Assembly (NCBI GenBank): GCA_021776025.1
Contig: JAJFGR010000018.1
Location: forward strand, 62,001 to 126,000
From: Alphaproteobacteria bacterium
GTDB lineage: Bacteria > Pseudomonadota > Alphaproteobacteria > Micavibrionales > Micavibrionaceae
Length of the DNA stretch: 64,000 nt
Reading direction: 5' to 3'
The position numbers and the translations under genes are program-made. Below the pieces are notes generated by a model, which worked only from the letters and a program-made list of their open reading frames with translations, was not told where the DNA came from and searched no databases. Positions 36,099 through 44,593 of the stretch are shown here, in pieces (position 1 is the stretch's first letter; every line of letters begins with the position of its first letter).

Positions 36099-37577
36099 AT
36101 GTTAGGGTTAGGCTGTATTGTTTTAGCTGGCAATTCAGTCTTCATATTCCTTTTGTACCGAGCGCAGGCGACAGTGAACAACAACAGAGCGAACAGCAAT
36201 TTTTTTGTTTTTTCGGGCTTTTCGGCTCTGGTAAAGCAAGCCGTAATTTTCAGTTTTATTATCGGACTTGGTCTGTTTGGCTCTATGAACAGCGCCGAAG
36301 CCAAAGGAAACCCGCGATATGCCTCTATCGTGATGGATGCAGATACCGGGCTGATCCTTCACCAGCGCTATGCGAATAAATCGCTTCACCCGGCTTCACT
36401 GACGAAAATTATGACGCTTTTGATGGTTTTTGAGGGGCTGGAAAATGGTAAAATAAGTTTGAATGACCGGGTGCGTTTTTCAAAAAAAGCCACGGGCGTG
36501 GTTCCCAGTAAACTTGGGCTGCCTGCCGGATCGAGCATACGGGTGCAGGACGCCATTTATATTCTTGTGACCAAATCAGCCAATGACGTTGCTGTCGCGC
36601 TGGCGGAACATGTTGCAGGATCTGAACGGAATTTTGCCCTGCGCATGACAAAGCGCGCCCGCGACATTGGAATGAGCCGCACTACATTTAAAAATGCGTC
36701 AGGTCTGCACGATAAAGGGCAGGTCAGCACGGCGCGGGATATGGCGAAGCTGGCGCGTTATGTGATCCGCGTTCACCCTGATTATTATCGATATTTTTCC
36801 CGCAAAAATTTTACCTATCAGGGTAAAAGCTATCGCAATCATAATCGGTTGATGGATTCGTACCAAGGGATGGACGGGATGAAAACCGGCTATATTGCTG
36901 CATCAGGTTTTAATCTCGTAGCATCCGCTGTGCGCGGCAACCGACGGATTATCGGGGTGGTATTTGGTGGGCGTAGTTCGAATTCACGCAATGCCCATAT
37001 GAAAGAACTGCTGAATATGGGTTTTGGCAAGATCAAAAATCTACGCGTTGCCAAAGCGCAGGTTCCGGTTCCACAGCGCAAGCCGGCGATTGCACAAGCC
37101 TATGCGGCGATGAATTCTCAGCAAGATCAAGGCACGCTTACCAAGCAAGACAGGATCGCAAGTATTAGCCCGGCGGTTGGCGAAGGCTTTGAGCGGCTTA
37201 TTGGCGAAGGAGATTATGACCCGGCGGCGTCGAAACGTATTGAGACAGGGTTGATGGCGATTGCCGCACACACAGGTGACAGCAAAATACAGCCGAAAAT
37301 TATTCCGGTGGCAAAGCGCCCGGTTTTTATTAATGCAAAATCTCCGTGGTCTGTGCAGATTGGGGCCTTTACCAGCCGGGCTGCCACGGATAAGGCCATT
37401 CAAAAAACATTACGAGCCTTACCTCGGCAATATTCAGACGGCCAGCCCTTAATTGCACCGTTGAAAACCGCAGATGGCTGGCTGTTCCGTGCGCGCTTGA
37501 GCGGTTATACCAAAGATGAAGCTTTAGCGGCGTGTAATTATATTCGCGATTGTCTGCCCGTCGCCCCACAAAATTAA
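36099..37577 (+). CDS. D-alanyl-D-alanine carboxypeptidase (S11) with SPOR domain
   Basis: This low-molecular-weight penicillin-binding protein trims peptidoglycan stem peptides. The catalytic motifs are SLTK (Ser100 from this start), SAN in KSANDVAVAL and KTG in GMKTGYIAASG. The C-terminus (about 410-490) is a SPOR domain (WSVQIGAFTSRAATDKAI), which binds denuded glycan at the septum. The signal peptide is FSFIIGLGLFGSMNSAEA. The start is uncertain. A GTG at 36174 would place this signal peptide nearer the N-terminus and is plausible. Confidence 0.92.
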   Translation: MLGLGCIVLAGNSVFIFLLYRAQATVNNNRANSNFFVFSGFSALVKQAVIFSFIIGLGLFGSMNSAEAKGNPRYASIVMDADTGLILHQRYANKSLHPASLTKIMTLLMVFEGLENGKISLNDRVRFSKKATGVVPSKLGLPAGSSIRVQDAIYILVTKSANDVAVALAEHVAGSERNFALRMTKRARDIGMSRTTFKNASGLHDKGQVSTARDMAKLARYVIRVHPDYYRYFSRKNFTYQGKSYRNHNRLMDSYQGMDGMKTGYIAASGFNLVASAVRGNRRIIGVVFGGRSSNSRNAHMKELLNMGFGKIKNLRVAKAQVPVPQRKPAIAQAYAAMNSQQDQGTLTKQDRIASISPAVGEGFERLIGEGDYDPAASKRIETGLMAIAAHTGDSKIQPKIIPVAKRPVFINAKSPWSVQIGAFTSRAATDKAIQKTLRALPRQYSDGQPLIAPLKTADGWLFRARLSGYTKDEALAACNYIRDCLPVAPQN

Positions 37578-37583
37578 AACATT

Positions 37584-38336
37584 ATGATAGAAGCCTCTTC
37601 CCCGCTTAAACGATCCTCCGAGAACGGTAATGTTTTGTTCATCATTTTGATGGCGGTGGTTTTGCTTGGCTTACTAACAGCCGTTATTCAAATGACCAAC
37701 CGGCCGGAAGGATCGAACATCGATAGCGAGACGCTGGTGATCCGGGCTAGCGAAGTACAGCGTTATGCTTCTGAGCTTGAGCGCGCGGTGACGTTTATCA
37801 TGCAAAATGGGAAATCCGAAGCGGATATCAGATTTGCGCACCCGGATGCGCATTCGGACTATGGAGATTTGAGCGCGGACGTTGATCCGTCTGATCAGGT
37901 TTTTCATGTTGCCGGCGGCGGGGCGGAATATCGCGATGCACCGGATGATATTAATGATGGCAGCGCTTGGGAATTTTACGCCGGCACGCATATTCCCGGA
38001 ATGGGTACGGCCAGCCGCACCGAGTTGATTGCGGTGCTGCCGAATGTGAGCCAAGCTTTTTGCGACAAGATCAATGCAATTAACGGGCAAACGGGACCGC
38101 CGGCGGACACGGGGGCGGGCGCGGCATCGGGCGCTGATCCCGGAGCATGTTTAGCGGTTGGCGCATTGGGACGGTTTGACGATGCGCAGCAATTTTACAC
38201 CACGATTAATACCACAGATGAGACAACATTTGAGCAAGACTCGAATACGGCGGCAGCGCGACCAGCCCCGCAAGCCTGCGTCGTGTGCGCGATCGGGCCA
38301 GCCAATCATTTCTATCACGTTTTATTAGTGCGATAA
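37584..38336 (+). CDS. Pilin-like secreted protein B (paralogue of 31459-32139)
   Basis: The 250-residue protein has a basic leader, then NGNVLFIILMAVVLLGLLTAVI, and an extracytoplasmic body. Shared with protein A are the hydrophobic start pattern, VFHVAGGGAEY, a W-F-G-H-G-G series ending TELIAVL, a Cys-N pair, and the C-terminal NHFYHVLLVR. It lies six bases after the carboxypeptidase gene, so it is probably in the same operon. The function is unknown. A minor pilin or pseudopilin-like subunit is one possibility. Confidence 0.6.
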   Translation: MIEASSPLKRSSENGNVLFIILMAVVLLGLLTAVIQMTNRPEGSNIDSETLVIRASEVQRYASELERAVTFIMQNGKSEADIRFAHPDAHSDYGDLSADVDPSDQVFHVAGGGAEYRDAPDDINDGSAWEFYAGTHIPGMGTASRTELIAVLPNVSQAFCDKINAINGQTGPPADTGAGAASGADPGACLAVGALGRFDDAQQFYTTINTTDETTFEQDSNTAAARPAPQACVVCAIGPANHFYHVLLVR

Positions 38337-38338
38337 GT

Positions 38339-38917
38339 TTACTGGTCCGTTATGCGGGTAATTTTTGGAGCTGGCGTGGCCAGTTCGTTTGTTTCGCGCG
38401 TGAGTGGCATAATATAATCAAAGGCGGCGATGACCTGCTTTGTCCGAATATCGACGATGCGGGCACTCACATCCATTTCAATGCGGCGGCGTTTATAGGT
38501 TCCGGCCAAGATAAAGTCCGGTGCACCTGTAGAAGCCGGAGGCTTTAGATAGTTTGTATCGGCGCTGGTGGCCACGCCGGACAGATCGGTTTTATAGCCC
38601 AGATGAGAAAGCCGAATGCCGATATGTTCGGGCAACATTTTGCTGAGCTCTGAAGACATGCCGGGTTGGTCGACATCATTAAAGGGCTCAACAATAATGA
38701 GGTCGTTATAACGATTAATATAGGTGCTGGCTTGTTGCACAAGATAATCAGCAGCCGCGTTACTTTGCTCGGTGTAATTTGTTTTGACTTGCGGGAAAAT
38801 ACCGTGAGCAGCCGTATTTAAAACCGCGGCTGTGCAGCCACTGCCAATCATGAGGGCGGCGCAAGCGCAGCTTATAGCCTTGAGTGCAGAGCGGCGCGCC
38901 TTAATCATTATATTCAC
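38339..38917 (-). CDS. FlgO-like lipoprotein
   Basis: A signal with a lipobox-like Cys (LMIGSGCTAA) precedes a FlgO-type domain: ADYLVQQASTYINRYNDLIIVEPFNDVD, then the IGIRLSHLGYKTDL and FILAGTYKRRRIEMDVSARIVDI strands. FlgO proteins belong to the flagellar H-ring of some bacteria, but related lipoproteins occur without flagella. No flagellar gene is in this window. The start overlaps the upstream lipoprotein gene. An ATG at 38908 is an alternative. Confidence 0.7.
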   Translation of the reverse strand: MNIMIKARRSALKAISCACAALMIGSGCTAAVLNTAAHGIFPQVKTNYTEQSNAAADYLVQQASTYINRYNDLIIVEPFNDVDQPGMSSELSKMLPEHIGIRLSHLGYKTDLSGVATSADTNYLKPPASTGAPDFILAGTYKRRRIEMDVSARIVDIRTKQVIAAFDYIMPLTRETNELATPAPKITRITDQ

Positions 38918-39506
38918 CGTACATTTCAGCCGGGTGCATCGTCACCGGCGCAGTAACTGGGTGAAAAAACCCTGCCGATTTTGCGCCATAGAGCGGCAGT
39001 TCGTAAAGCGCAGAAATGTTTTGAGCGAGCTCACCCTCAGCATCCAGCAAGCCAAGCGTCAGCTTCGTATATGGCTCGGCGCCTTCGGGAGCACCTTCTT
39101 CAAGTGGCTCGATAGCGATAGAATAAAATAATGCCGTTCCGGCATTGCTATCGCGGACGACGTTATGCCCTGCGGCGGATACTTCTTGGCGCAGCGCCAA
39201 ATCAAAAGCGGATTGTGAAGCGCTTACGCCCATATTGGTTATCAGGAAAACCGGGCCGGAAGGACGAATATTATTGGCTTTGGCGCGTAGTACCATATCT
39301 GCAGCCGCCTGACGCCAGCTTTCAATGACTTCTGCGTTTTTCTCGGCGCTATATTCATAGCCAATATTTCGGGCTTCGGGGCCGGGCGGGGATTTATATT
39401 CTTTGCCGTGATTGGTATAGCCCGATGGTATGTAGGTTGGGTCCCAAAACGGCTTACACCCGGTTAAGGCCAACACAAGCAAAGAAGAGAAAACGAAGAC
39501 GCGCAT
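38901..39506 (-). CDS. Hypothetical lipoprotein, 201 aa
   Basis: MRVFVFSSLLVLALTGCKPF is a clear lipoprotein signal with lipobox LTGC. The body is globular and mixed alpha/beta (FLITNMGVSASQSAFDLALRQEVSAAGHNVV) with no family I recognise. It resembles partners of FlgO-type proteins in size and position. An upstream in-frame start at 39542 would break the signal peptide and is rejected. It overlaps the FlgO-like gene by 17 bases. Confidence 0.7.
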   Translation of the reverse strand: MRVFVFSSLLVLALTGCKPFWDPTYIPSGYTNHGKEYKSPPGPEARNIGYEYSAEKNAEVIESWRQAAADMVLRAKANNIRPSGPVFLITNMGVSASQSAFDLALRQEVSAAGHNVVRDSNAGTALFYSIAIEPLEEGAPEGAEPYTKLTLGLLDAEGELAQNISALYELPLYGAKSAGFFHPVTAPVTMHPAEMYGEYND

Positions 39507-39601
39507 ATCTAAATCCTGATCATTTGAGAAGCAGCAAGGCATGGCGAGAAGCCATCTTATAATGAGAGTTTACCAACTCAGAGGCCATGCGTACAGAGCT
39601 T

Positions 39602-39820
39602 TTAGGACAGAGCCGTTTGCGCCTTGGTACGCCCCTGCTCGCTGAGCCATGTTATGAGGCGGGGATGTCCACCAAAGCACAGGGAGCGACAGTTTATATC
39701 GCCAGCCGCAATCGCGCGCTGTGCCTTTTTACGGCCATAGTTTTTGATAAGATCTTCGAAATACAGGGCCGCGTTCGGGGAGCCGAAATAGACTTCGAGG
39801 GTGAGAAAATCTGAAAGCAT
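39602..39820 (-). CDS. Small hypothetical protein behind a Fur-like promoter
   Basis: The 72-residue product begins MLSDFLTLEVYFGSPNAAL and contains two Cys (NCRSLCFGG) and a final helix. AAAGG lies eight bases before the ATG. A canonical promoter with a Fur-like box lies about 80-120 bases upstream, with a terminator-like hairpin between. This layout suggests iron-dependent expression with attenuation. The family is unknown to me. The two lipoprotein genes downstream could be in the same transcript. Confidence 0.55.
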   Translation of the reverse strand: MLSDFLTLEVYFGSPNAALYFEDLIKNYGRKKAQRAIAAGDINCRSLCFGGHPRLITWLSEQGRTKAQTALS

Positions 39821-39848
39821 GAAGGGTGCCTTTGTCGTTTATGGGGAG

Positions 39849-39891
39849 AAAAAACCACGTCCCCGAAAAGGGGGAATTTCCCGGGAACGTG
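39849..39891 (-). terminator. Terminator-like hairpin in the leader of the 72-aa gene
   Basis: A 10-bp stem with one G-U pair (39882-39891 with 39856-39865) and a 16-base loop is followed on the minus strand by six T. It could end hldE transcription or attenuate the Fur-linked promoter, which lies just upstream of it. Confidence 0.75.
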
Positions 39892-39897
39892 ATTGCT

Positions 39898-39939
39898 GAT
39901 ATTGATAGTCATTCTCAATTAAAAAGGGAGAGGTGTCAA
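39898..39939 (-). promoter_or_regulatory. Fur-type box over a sigma70-like promoter
   Basis: On the minus strand, TTGACA (39934-39939), a 17-base spacer and GAGAAT (39911-39916) form a promoter. Overlapping it, 39898-39916 reads GATATTGATAGTCATTCTC, matching the 19-base Fur consensus at 16 of 19 positions. Confidence 0.65.
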
Positions 39940-39981
39940 GTGGACGATAAAAATTTTGTACAGGAGAGAATTTTGAATATT

Positions 39982-41514
39982 TTAAGCGGCTTCGTTGCCT
40001 AATTTTTTGAGAGAGCCGGTGGTGGAGTGGCCATCATAAACGGGCATGATTTTGACCTCGCCGCCATAAGCTTTGACGGTTGGGGCTTCAGGAATTTGGC
40101 CCTCGGTATAGTCGCCGCCTTTAAAGTACACATCCGGTTTGAGCGATTCTAGCAGCGCGATGGCGGTGTTGTCGTCCCCTGCTTTTTCGGCACCAAAGAG
40201 CACGACCATATCGACGCTGCCCAGCGCAGCAAGCACTCCAGCGCGGGAAGTTTCATCATGGACCGGGCGGCCCTCGCCTTTTAAAACATGCACGGAGGAA
40301 TCTTGATTGAGACCAACGATGAGGCGATCGCAATGATCCCGCGTGTTGTTGAGATAAGAGGTATGGCCGAAATGCAAAATGTCGAAACAACCATTGGTGA
40401 ATCCTACTTTGAGGCCGCGGGCCTGCCAACGCTTGATGGTTTCTGCTGCTTCATTCCAACCTAGGACATCGCCTTTGCGGGCGCGGTCAGTTTTTGCGCG
40501 GTCTTTGCCGGTTTGGGTGAGAGCATCGCCATGGTCACTTTCGAGCGCGGCAGCAAGTTCATTATTACGGATGGCGGCGGTGCCGACTTTAGTGACAACG
40601 ATGGAGCCAGCGACATTGGCCAGCGCGGCGGCTTCAGCAAGGCTTCCGCCAGCGGCCAAGCTTGCTGCGATTGTGGCGATGACCGTGTCCCCTGCCCCGG
40701 AGACGTCGAACACTTCGATATCTGTTGTAGCGAGGTGGACAGGATCGTCGTTCTTTTGGATGACGCTCATACCATCGGCAGAGCGTGTGGCGATGACAGC
40801 CCCGATACCGCATTCCTTGATGAGGTTTTGCGCAGCGGTGATAACTTCTTCATCTGTTGAAACGGCGGCGCCTTTTGTGGCTTCGGAAAGTTCTTTTTTA
40901 TTCGGCGTGATGGCCGAGGCGCCGCGATAGATTGAAAAATCCTGCCCTTTGGGATCGACAATGACAGGAATGTTTTTTTCTTTGGCCGCTTCGATAATTG
41001 CGGTGATGACATCAGGGCGCAACAGTCCTTTATCGTAATCAGAAATGATGAGCGCTTGGACACCACCCAATGCTTTTTTGACCGCTTTTATAAGCTTATT
41101 TGCGGTGTCGCCGCTAATGGCGGTTTTGTTTTCAAAATCCGTGCGCAAGAGCTGTTGATGCCCAGCGAGAAAACGGGTTTTCACGGTGGTAGGGCGGGCT
41201 TTTTCGGCGATGAGGCCATCGGCTTTAAAACCCAGTTTTTTGATCTGCTGCTTGATTTCTCCAGCTTCATCATCATCGCCAATAACAGCGATAATCTGCG
41301 CCCCGGCCTCAAGACCGGCGAGATTGGCCAGCGCATTGCCTGCGCCGCCGAGCATACGCTCTTCGCGCTTGATGCTTAAAATAGGCACCGGGCTTTCTGG
41401 TGAGATTCGTTCGACAGCCCCGTAAACAAAGCGATCCAGCATAATATCACCAACCACCAAAACGGATGATTTTTTGATATTTTCAAGCACGCATTTTAGC
41501 GGGTTTTCAGCCAT
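39982..41514 (-). CDS. hldE: Bifunctional heptose 7-phosphate kinase/heptose 1-phosphate adenylyltransferase
   Basis: HldE makes ADP-heptose precursors for the LPS inner core. The N-terminal ribokinase domain (about 1-335) has the sugar motif LGGAGNALANLA and the anion hole VFDVSGAGDTVIA. The C-terminal nucleotidyltransferase has GFTNGCFDILHFGHTSYLN. The ATG at 41514, seven bases after GGAA, is preferred over the one at 41526. Confidence 0.96.
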   Translation of the reverse strand: MAENPLKCVLENIKKSSVLVVGDIMLDRFVYGAVERISPESPVPILSIKREERMLGGAGNALANLAGLEAGAQIIAVIGDDDEAGEIKQQIKKLGFKADGLIAEKARPTTVKTRFLAGHQQLLRTDFENKTAISGDTANKLIKAVKKALGGVQALIISDYDKGLLRPDVITAIIEAAKEKNIPVIVDPKGQDFSIYRGASAITPNKKELSEATKGAAVSTDEEVITAAQNLIKECGIGAVIATRSADGMSVIQKNDDPVHLATTDIEVFDVSGAGDTVIATIAASLAAGGSLAEAAALANVAGSIVVTKVGTAAIRNNELAAALESDHGDALTQTGKDRAKTDRARKGDVLGWNEAAETIKRWQARGLKVGFTNGCFDILHFGHTSYLNNTRDHCDRLIVGLNQDSSVHVLKGEGRPVHDETSRAGVLAALGSVDMVVLFGAEKAGDDNTAIALLESLKPDVYFKGGDYTEGQIPEAPTVKAYGGEVKIMPVYDGHSTTGSLKKLGNEAA

Positions 41515-41644
41515 AAAAGTTTCCATATTCTTATTTTGTTCTCATTTTTCCGTAATTTTTTATCTTATTATCCAGAAAACCCTGTTTTTATGCATGTTTG
41601 TTAGGAATTCGTCAATCTTTCTAGGGTTTAATGGTGGGGTTACG

Positions 41645-42640
41645 ATGTTTTACAAATACGGCTTGAAAAGAATAAAAACAGTATCAGAAGCCGACCAGAG
41701 AGGATTTGAGTCTATGAGTACGAGGGGAATTTTCAAAACAATCAAGAATACGCTTGAGCGCCGCCGTGTTGGTGAGCTGTTGGTTTCTAAAGGCCTGATT
41801 ACGCCTACAGAGCTCCGCTCTGCATTGCGTGAACAACAAGAAACAAGCACGCCGCTGGGTCAGGTTTTTCTGCAAAGCGCGGTGATTTCAAAAAGACAAC
41901 TGAGATTTATTTTGTGCAAACAAGCCGCGTTGCGCACATGCGCTGCGCTGGTGCTGTTTTTGATGTCTGTGAGCGCGACAACCCGTCAAGCCAATGCGGA
42001 TGTCATCAAGGATATACCGTCACAAATTAAGCTAGTGAGTGCGTCTGCAGAATTTACGCGCGTGGCCGCTTATCCAGCGATTTACGGTACAGATGAAAAA
42101 CGCTCAACAAGCATGAAAGCTTTCACCAAATGGACAGGTATGTTCAGCCGGTTTGATCGCCAATTGAAGCAAGAATCCTCATCTCGCGTTGTACGTGAGT
42201 GGCAGGAAAATCTTAAAGGCTTTCAGGGGCAGAGCATCAAAGCTATGGCGAATAAGGTTAATGATCTGGTGAATGAAAAACGTTACATCACCGATTCTAA
42301 AAACTGGGGTAAGTCTGATTACTGGGCGACGCCGGTTGAGTTTTTACAACGCGGCGGGGATTGTGAAGATTTTGCGATTATGAAATATACGGCGCTGCGC
42401 TCTCTGGGTGTGCCGGAAGAGCGGATGCGCGTGGCCATCGTTCAGGATTTGCAGAAGAATATACCGCACGCGGTTTTGGTGGTTTACACGGAAAACGGCG
42501 CGTATATTCTCGACAATCAGATTAAGCGATTGATTGATGCAGAACGCGGTTCACGCTACCGCCCGATTTATTCTATCAATCGTCAGGCTTGGTGGCTGCA
42601 CAGCGCACCAACGGCCACGATTATTGCCAGCGCGCGGTAA
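41645..42640 (+). CDS. LapG-like transglutaminase-type cysteine protease with GspE/MshE-type N-terminal repeats
   Basis: The C-terminal domain (about 125-331) is a bacterial transglutaminase-like cysteine proteinase. The triad is Cys240 (GGDCEDFAI), His275 (PHAVLVVY) and Asp290 (ILDNQ). LapG enzymes cleave surface adhesins in the periplasm when c-di-GMP falls. Before the membrane segment (about 96-112), residues 41-64 and 70-93 each follow the R/P-x-G-x6-G/A-x6-L-x3-L-x2-Q pattern of T2SSE_N/MshEN domains, some of which bind c-di-GMP. The start follows a GGGG site. Confidence 0.85.
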   Translation: MFYKYGLKRIKTVSEADQRGFESMSTRGIFKTIKNTLERRRVGELLVSKGLITPTELRSALREQQETSTPLGQVFLQSAVISKRQLRFILCKQAALRTCAALVLFLMSVSATTRQANADVIKDIPSQIKLVSASAEFTRVAAYPAIYGTDEKRSTSMKAFTKWTGMFSRFDRQLKQESSSRVVREWQENLKGFQGQSIKAMANKVNDLVNEKRYITDSKNWGKSDYWATPVEFLQRGGDCEDFAIMKYTALRSLGVPEERMRVAIVQDLQKNIPHAVLVVYTENGAYILDNQIKRLIDAERGSRYRPIYSINRQAWWLHSAPTATIIASAR

Positions 42641-42651
42641 CCTCTTCTGGT

Positions 42652-43158
42652 TTAAAGTTTTTCAAATCGCGCTTGTGTCGTATCTTTATGCACTGAGCCT
42701 GCTTCAAAGGTTTTTGCGTGCATACATATATAGATCCCAGAATCCATATTTTGCACCTGCGCCATTGCATAGCCTAAATTAAAACCCGCATCACTCATCG
42801 CAAACTCTTTCATTGGGATCATCGACCCGACCATTACAATGGTTTTGCCATGCTCTTTATCCAAAGTATTTAGGAGATAGTCCGCTGTGTCTGTCATAGC
42901 GGATGTTCCATGAACGATTATTATCTTCGTGGTTTTAGAATTCTGAATAGCGATTAGAATTTTTTCACGAATTTCTTCCGTTATATCATTTGAATCAAGC
43001 AAACAGATATTTTCGAAGCTTACATCGACATGTGGTTTAATTTTTGATGTAAAATAGTCCGGCACAACTGAACTGGTGCCCGGCTGGGGTGTTTCTGTAA
43101 CCGTATCATACGCTTTATCAATTGTACCGCCTGTGAGAATGAAATGTACGCTGTCCAT
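42652..43158 (-). CDS. Half-size asparaginase-like protein
   Basis: The 168-residue protein carries the asparaginase N-terminal signature ILTGGTIDK and the second motif IIVHGTSAMTDTA (usually HGTDTM). It stops where the C-terminal domain of type I/II asparaginases (about 320-330 residues) would begin. A stand-alone N-domain family exists, so this is not necessarily a truncation. Its ATG shares one base with the pyk stop (TAATG), implying coupling. Confidence 0.8.
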   Translation of the reverse strand: MDSVHFILTGGTIDKAYDTVTETPQPGTSSVVPDYFTSKIKPHVDVSFENICLLDSNDITEEIREKILIAIQNSKTTKIIIVHGTSAMTDTADYLLNTLDKEHGKTIVMVGSMIPMKEFAMSDAGFNLGYAMAQVQNMDSGIYICMHAKTFEAGSVHKDTTQARFEKL

Positions 43159-44591
43159 TATTCCACCTCGGCAATTCTCAAAATATTTGTGCTGCCCGAT
43201 ACACCGAAGGGGACGCCGGCGGTCATGATGAATCTCTCTCCTTTTTCGGCCAAGCCTTCTTCTTTTATAATTTGCACGGCATGGGGTACGGGGCCGGAGA
43301 ACTCGCCTTTAATTTCCGGGGTGCACACAGCGTGAACACCGTAAGACACAGCCAAACGGCGGGCAACTTTTTCATCCGGTGTGAGGCACAGAATTTGTAC
43401 ATCGGGGCGCTGACGCGCCATTCTTAAGGCTGTGGAGCCCGACATAGTATATGTGACGATGCAGGTGGCCTCGACATCTTGGGCCACATAAAAGGCGGCG
43501 GTGGTGATGGCATCGGACGGATCATCACCGATAGCATCGGGGCGCATGTCACCCATCATATCTTGATAAATTTCATCGCTTTCCGTGCGCTGGCAAATGC
43601 GGTTCATCATATCGACGCTGCGCAGCGGATGATCGCCGCTGGCGGTTTCCGCAGAAAGCATAACGGCATCGGCGCCATCATAAACAGCCGTGGCGACATC
43701 CGAGGCTTCGGCGCGGGTGGGGCGGGAAGATGTGATCATGGATTCCAGCATTTGCGTGGCAACGACAACGGGTTTACCGACAGAGCGGACATAGCGCACA
43801 ACATGTTTTTGTGTTGAGGGGACATCTTCGGGCGGGATTTCCACGCCGAGATCGCCGCGCGCGAGCATGACTCCATCGGCCAATTCGACGATGGCTTCGA
43901 GGTTTTCAATGGCGGCCGGTTTTTCGAGTTTGACCATGAGGGCGGCGCGGCCATCAATCAATTTGCGCGCTTCTTTAACATCGTCCGCGGTCTGGACAAA
44001 ACTTTGGGCGATCCAGTCGACGCCGAGGTCGAGGGCAAAGGCAATGTCTTTTTTATCTTTATCGGTGAGCGCGGGAATCGGCAGGAAGGTTTCAGGGACG
44101 TTAAAGCCTTTTTTATCCGACAGGGTACCAGCAGCGCGGATTTCCGCGATGAAATAGTCTTTACCTATTTCGCGAACACGGCAGCGGACCTTGCCGTCAT
44201 CTATAAAGAACAGGCCGTCTTTTTTCAGTGCAGAGAAGATTTCAGGGTGCGGCATATGCACGCGCGTTTCATCGCCGGGCGCGGAATCAGAATCGAAGCG
44301 GATCATTTGGCCGCGCTTTGTTTCGACAGAGCCGTTCTTGAATGTGCCGATTCGAAGTTTGGGACCTTGCATATCAGCGAGGATGCCGATGGGGCGGTTA
44401 ACTTTGGATTCAATTTCACGGATAATTTTGAAGAGCGCCGCGTGATCTTTATGTTCACCATGAGAAAAGTTCAGACGGAAAATATCGACGCCTGCTTCAA
44501 ACAATTCGCGAATCTTGTTTTTAGTATTTGAGGCCGGGCCGAGGGTGGCAAGAATTTTTGTCTGACGTGACCTCTTTACAGATGCGCCCAT
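43158..44591 (-). CDS. pyk: Pyruvate kinase
   Basis: This enzyme converts phosphoenolpyruvate and ADP to pyruvate and ATP. The 477 residues begin with KILATLGPAS. They contain FRLNFSHG, the catalytic Lys and Glu in MVKLEKPAAIENL, the metal site GVMLARGDLGVEIP and TRAEASDVATAVYDGADAVMLSAETA. The upstream methyltransferase gene ends three bases before its start. Confidence 0.97.
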   Translation of the reverse strand: MGASVKRSRQTKILATLGPASNTKNKIRELFEAGVDIFRLNFSHGEHKDHAALFKIIREIESKVNRPIGILADMQGPKLRIGTFKNGSVETKRGQMIRFDSDSAPGDETRVHMPHPEIFSALKKDGLFFIDDGKVRCRVREIGKDYFIAEIRAAGTLSDKKGFNVPETFLPIPALTDKDKKDIAFALDLGVDWIAQSFVQTADDVKEARKLIDGRAALMVKLEKPAAIENLEAIVELADGVMLARGDLGVEIPPEDVPSTQKHVVRYVRSVGKPVVVATQMLESMITSSRPTRAEASDVATAVYDGADAVMLSAETASGDHPLRSVDMMNRICQRTESDEIYQDMMGDMRPDAIGDDPSDAITTAAFYVAQDVEATCIVTYTMSGSTALRMARQRPDVQILCLTPDEKVARRLAVSYGVHAVCTPEIKGEFSGPVPHAVQIIKEEGLAEKGERFIMTAGVPFGVSGSTNILRIAEVE

Positions 44592-44593
44592 AT

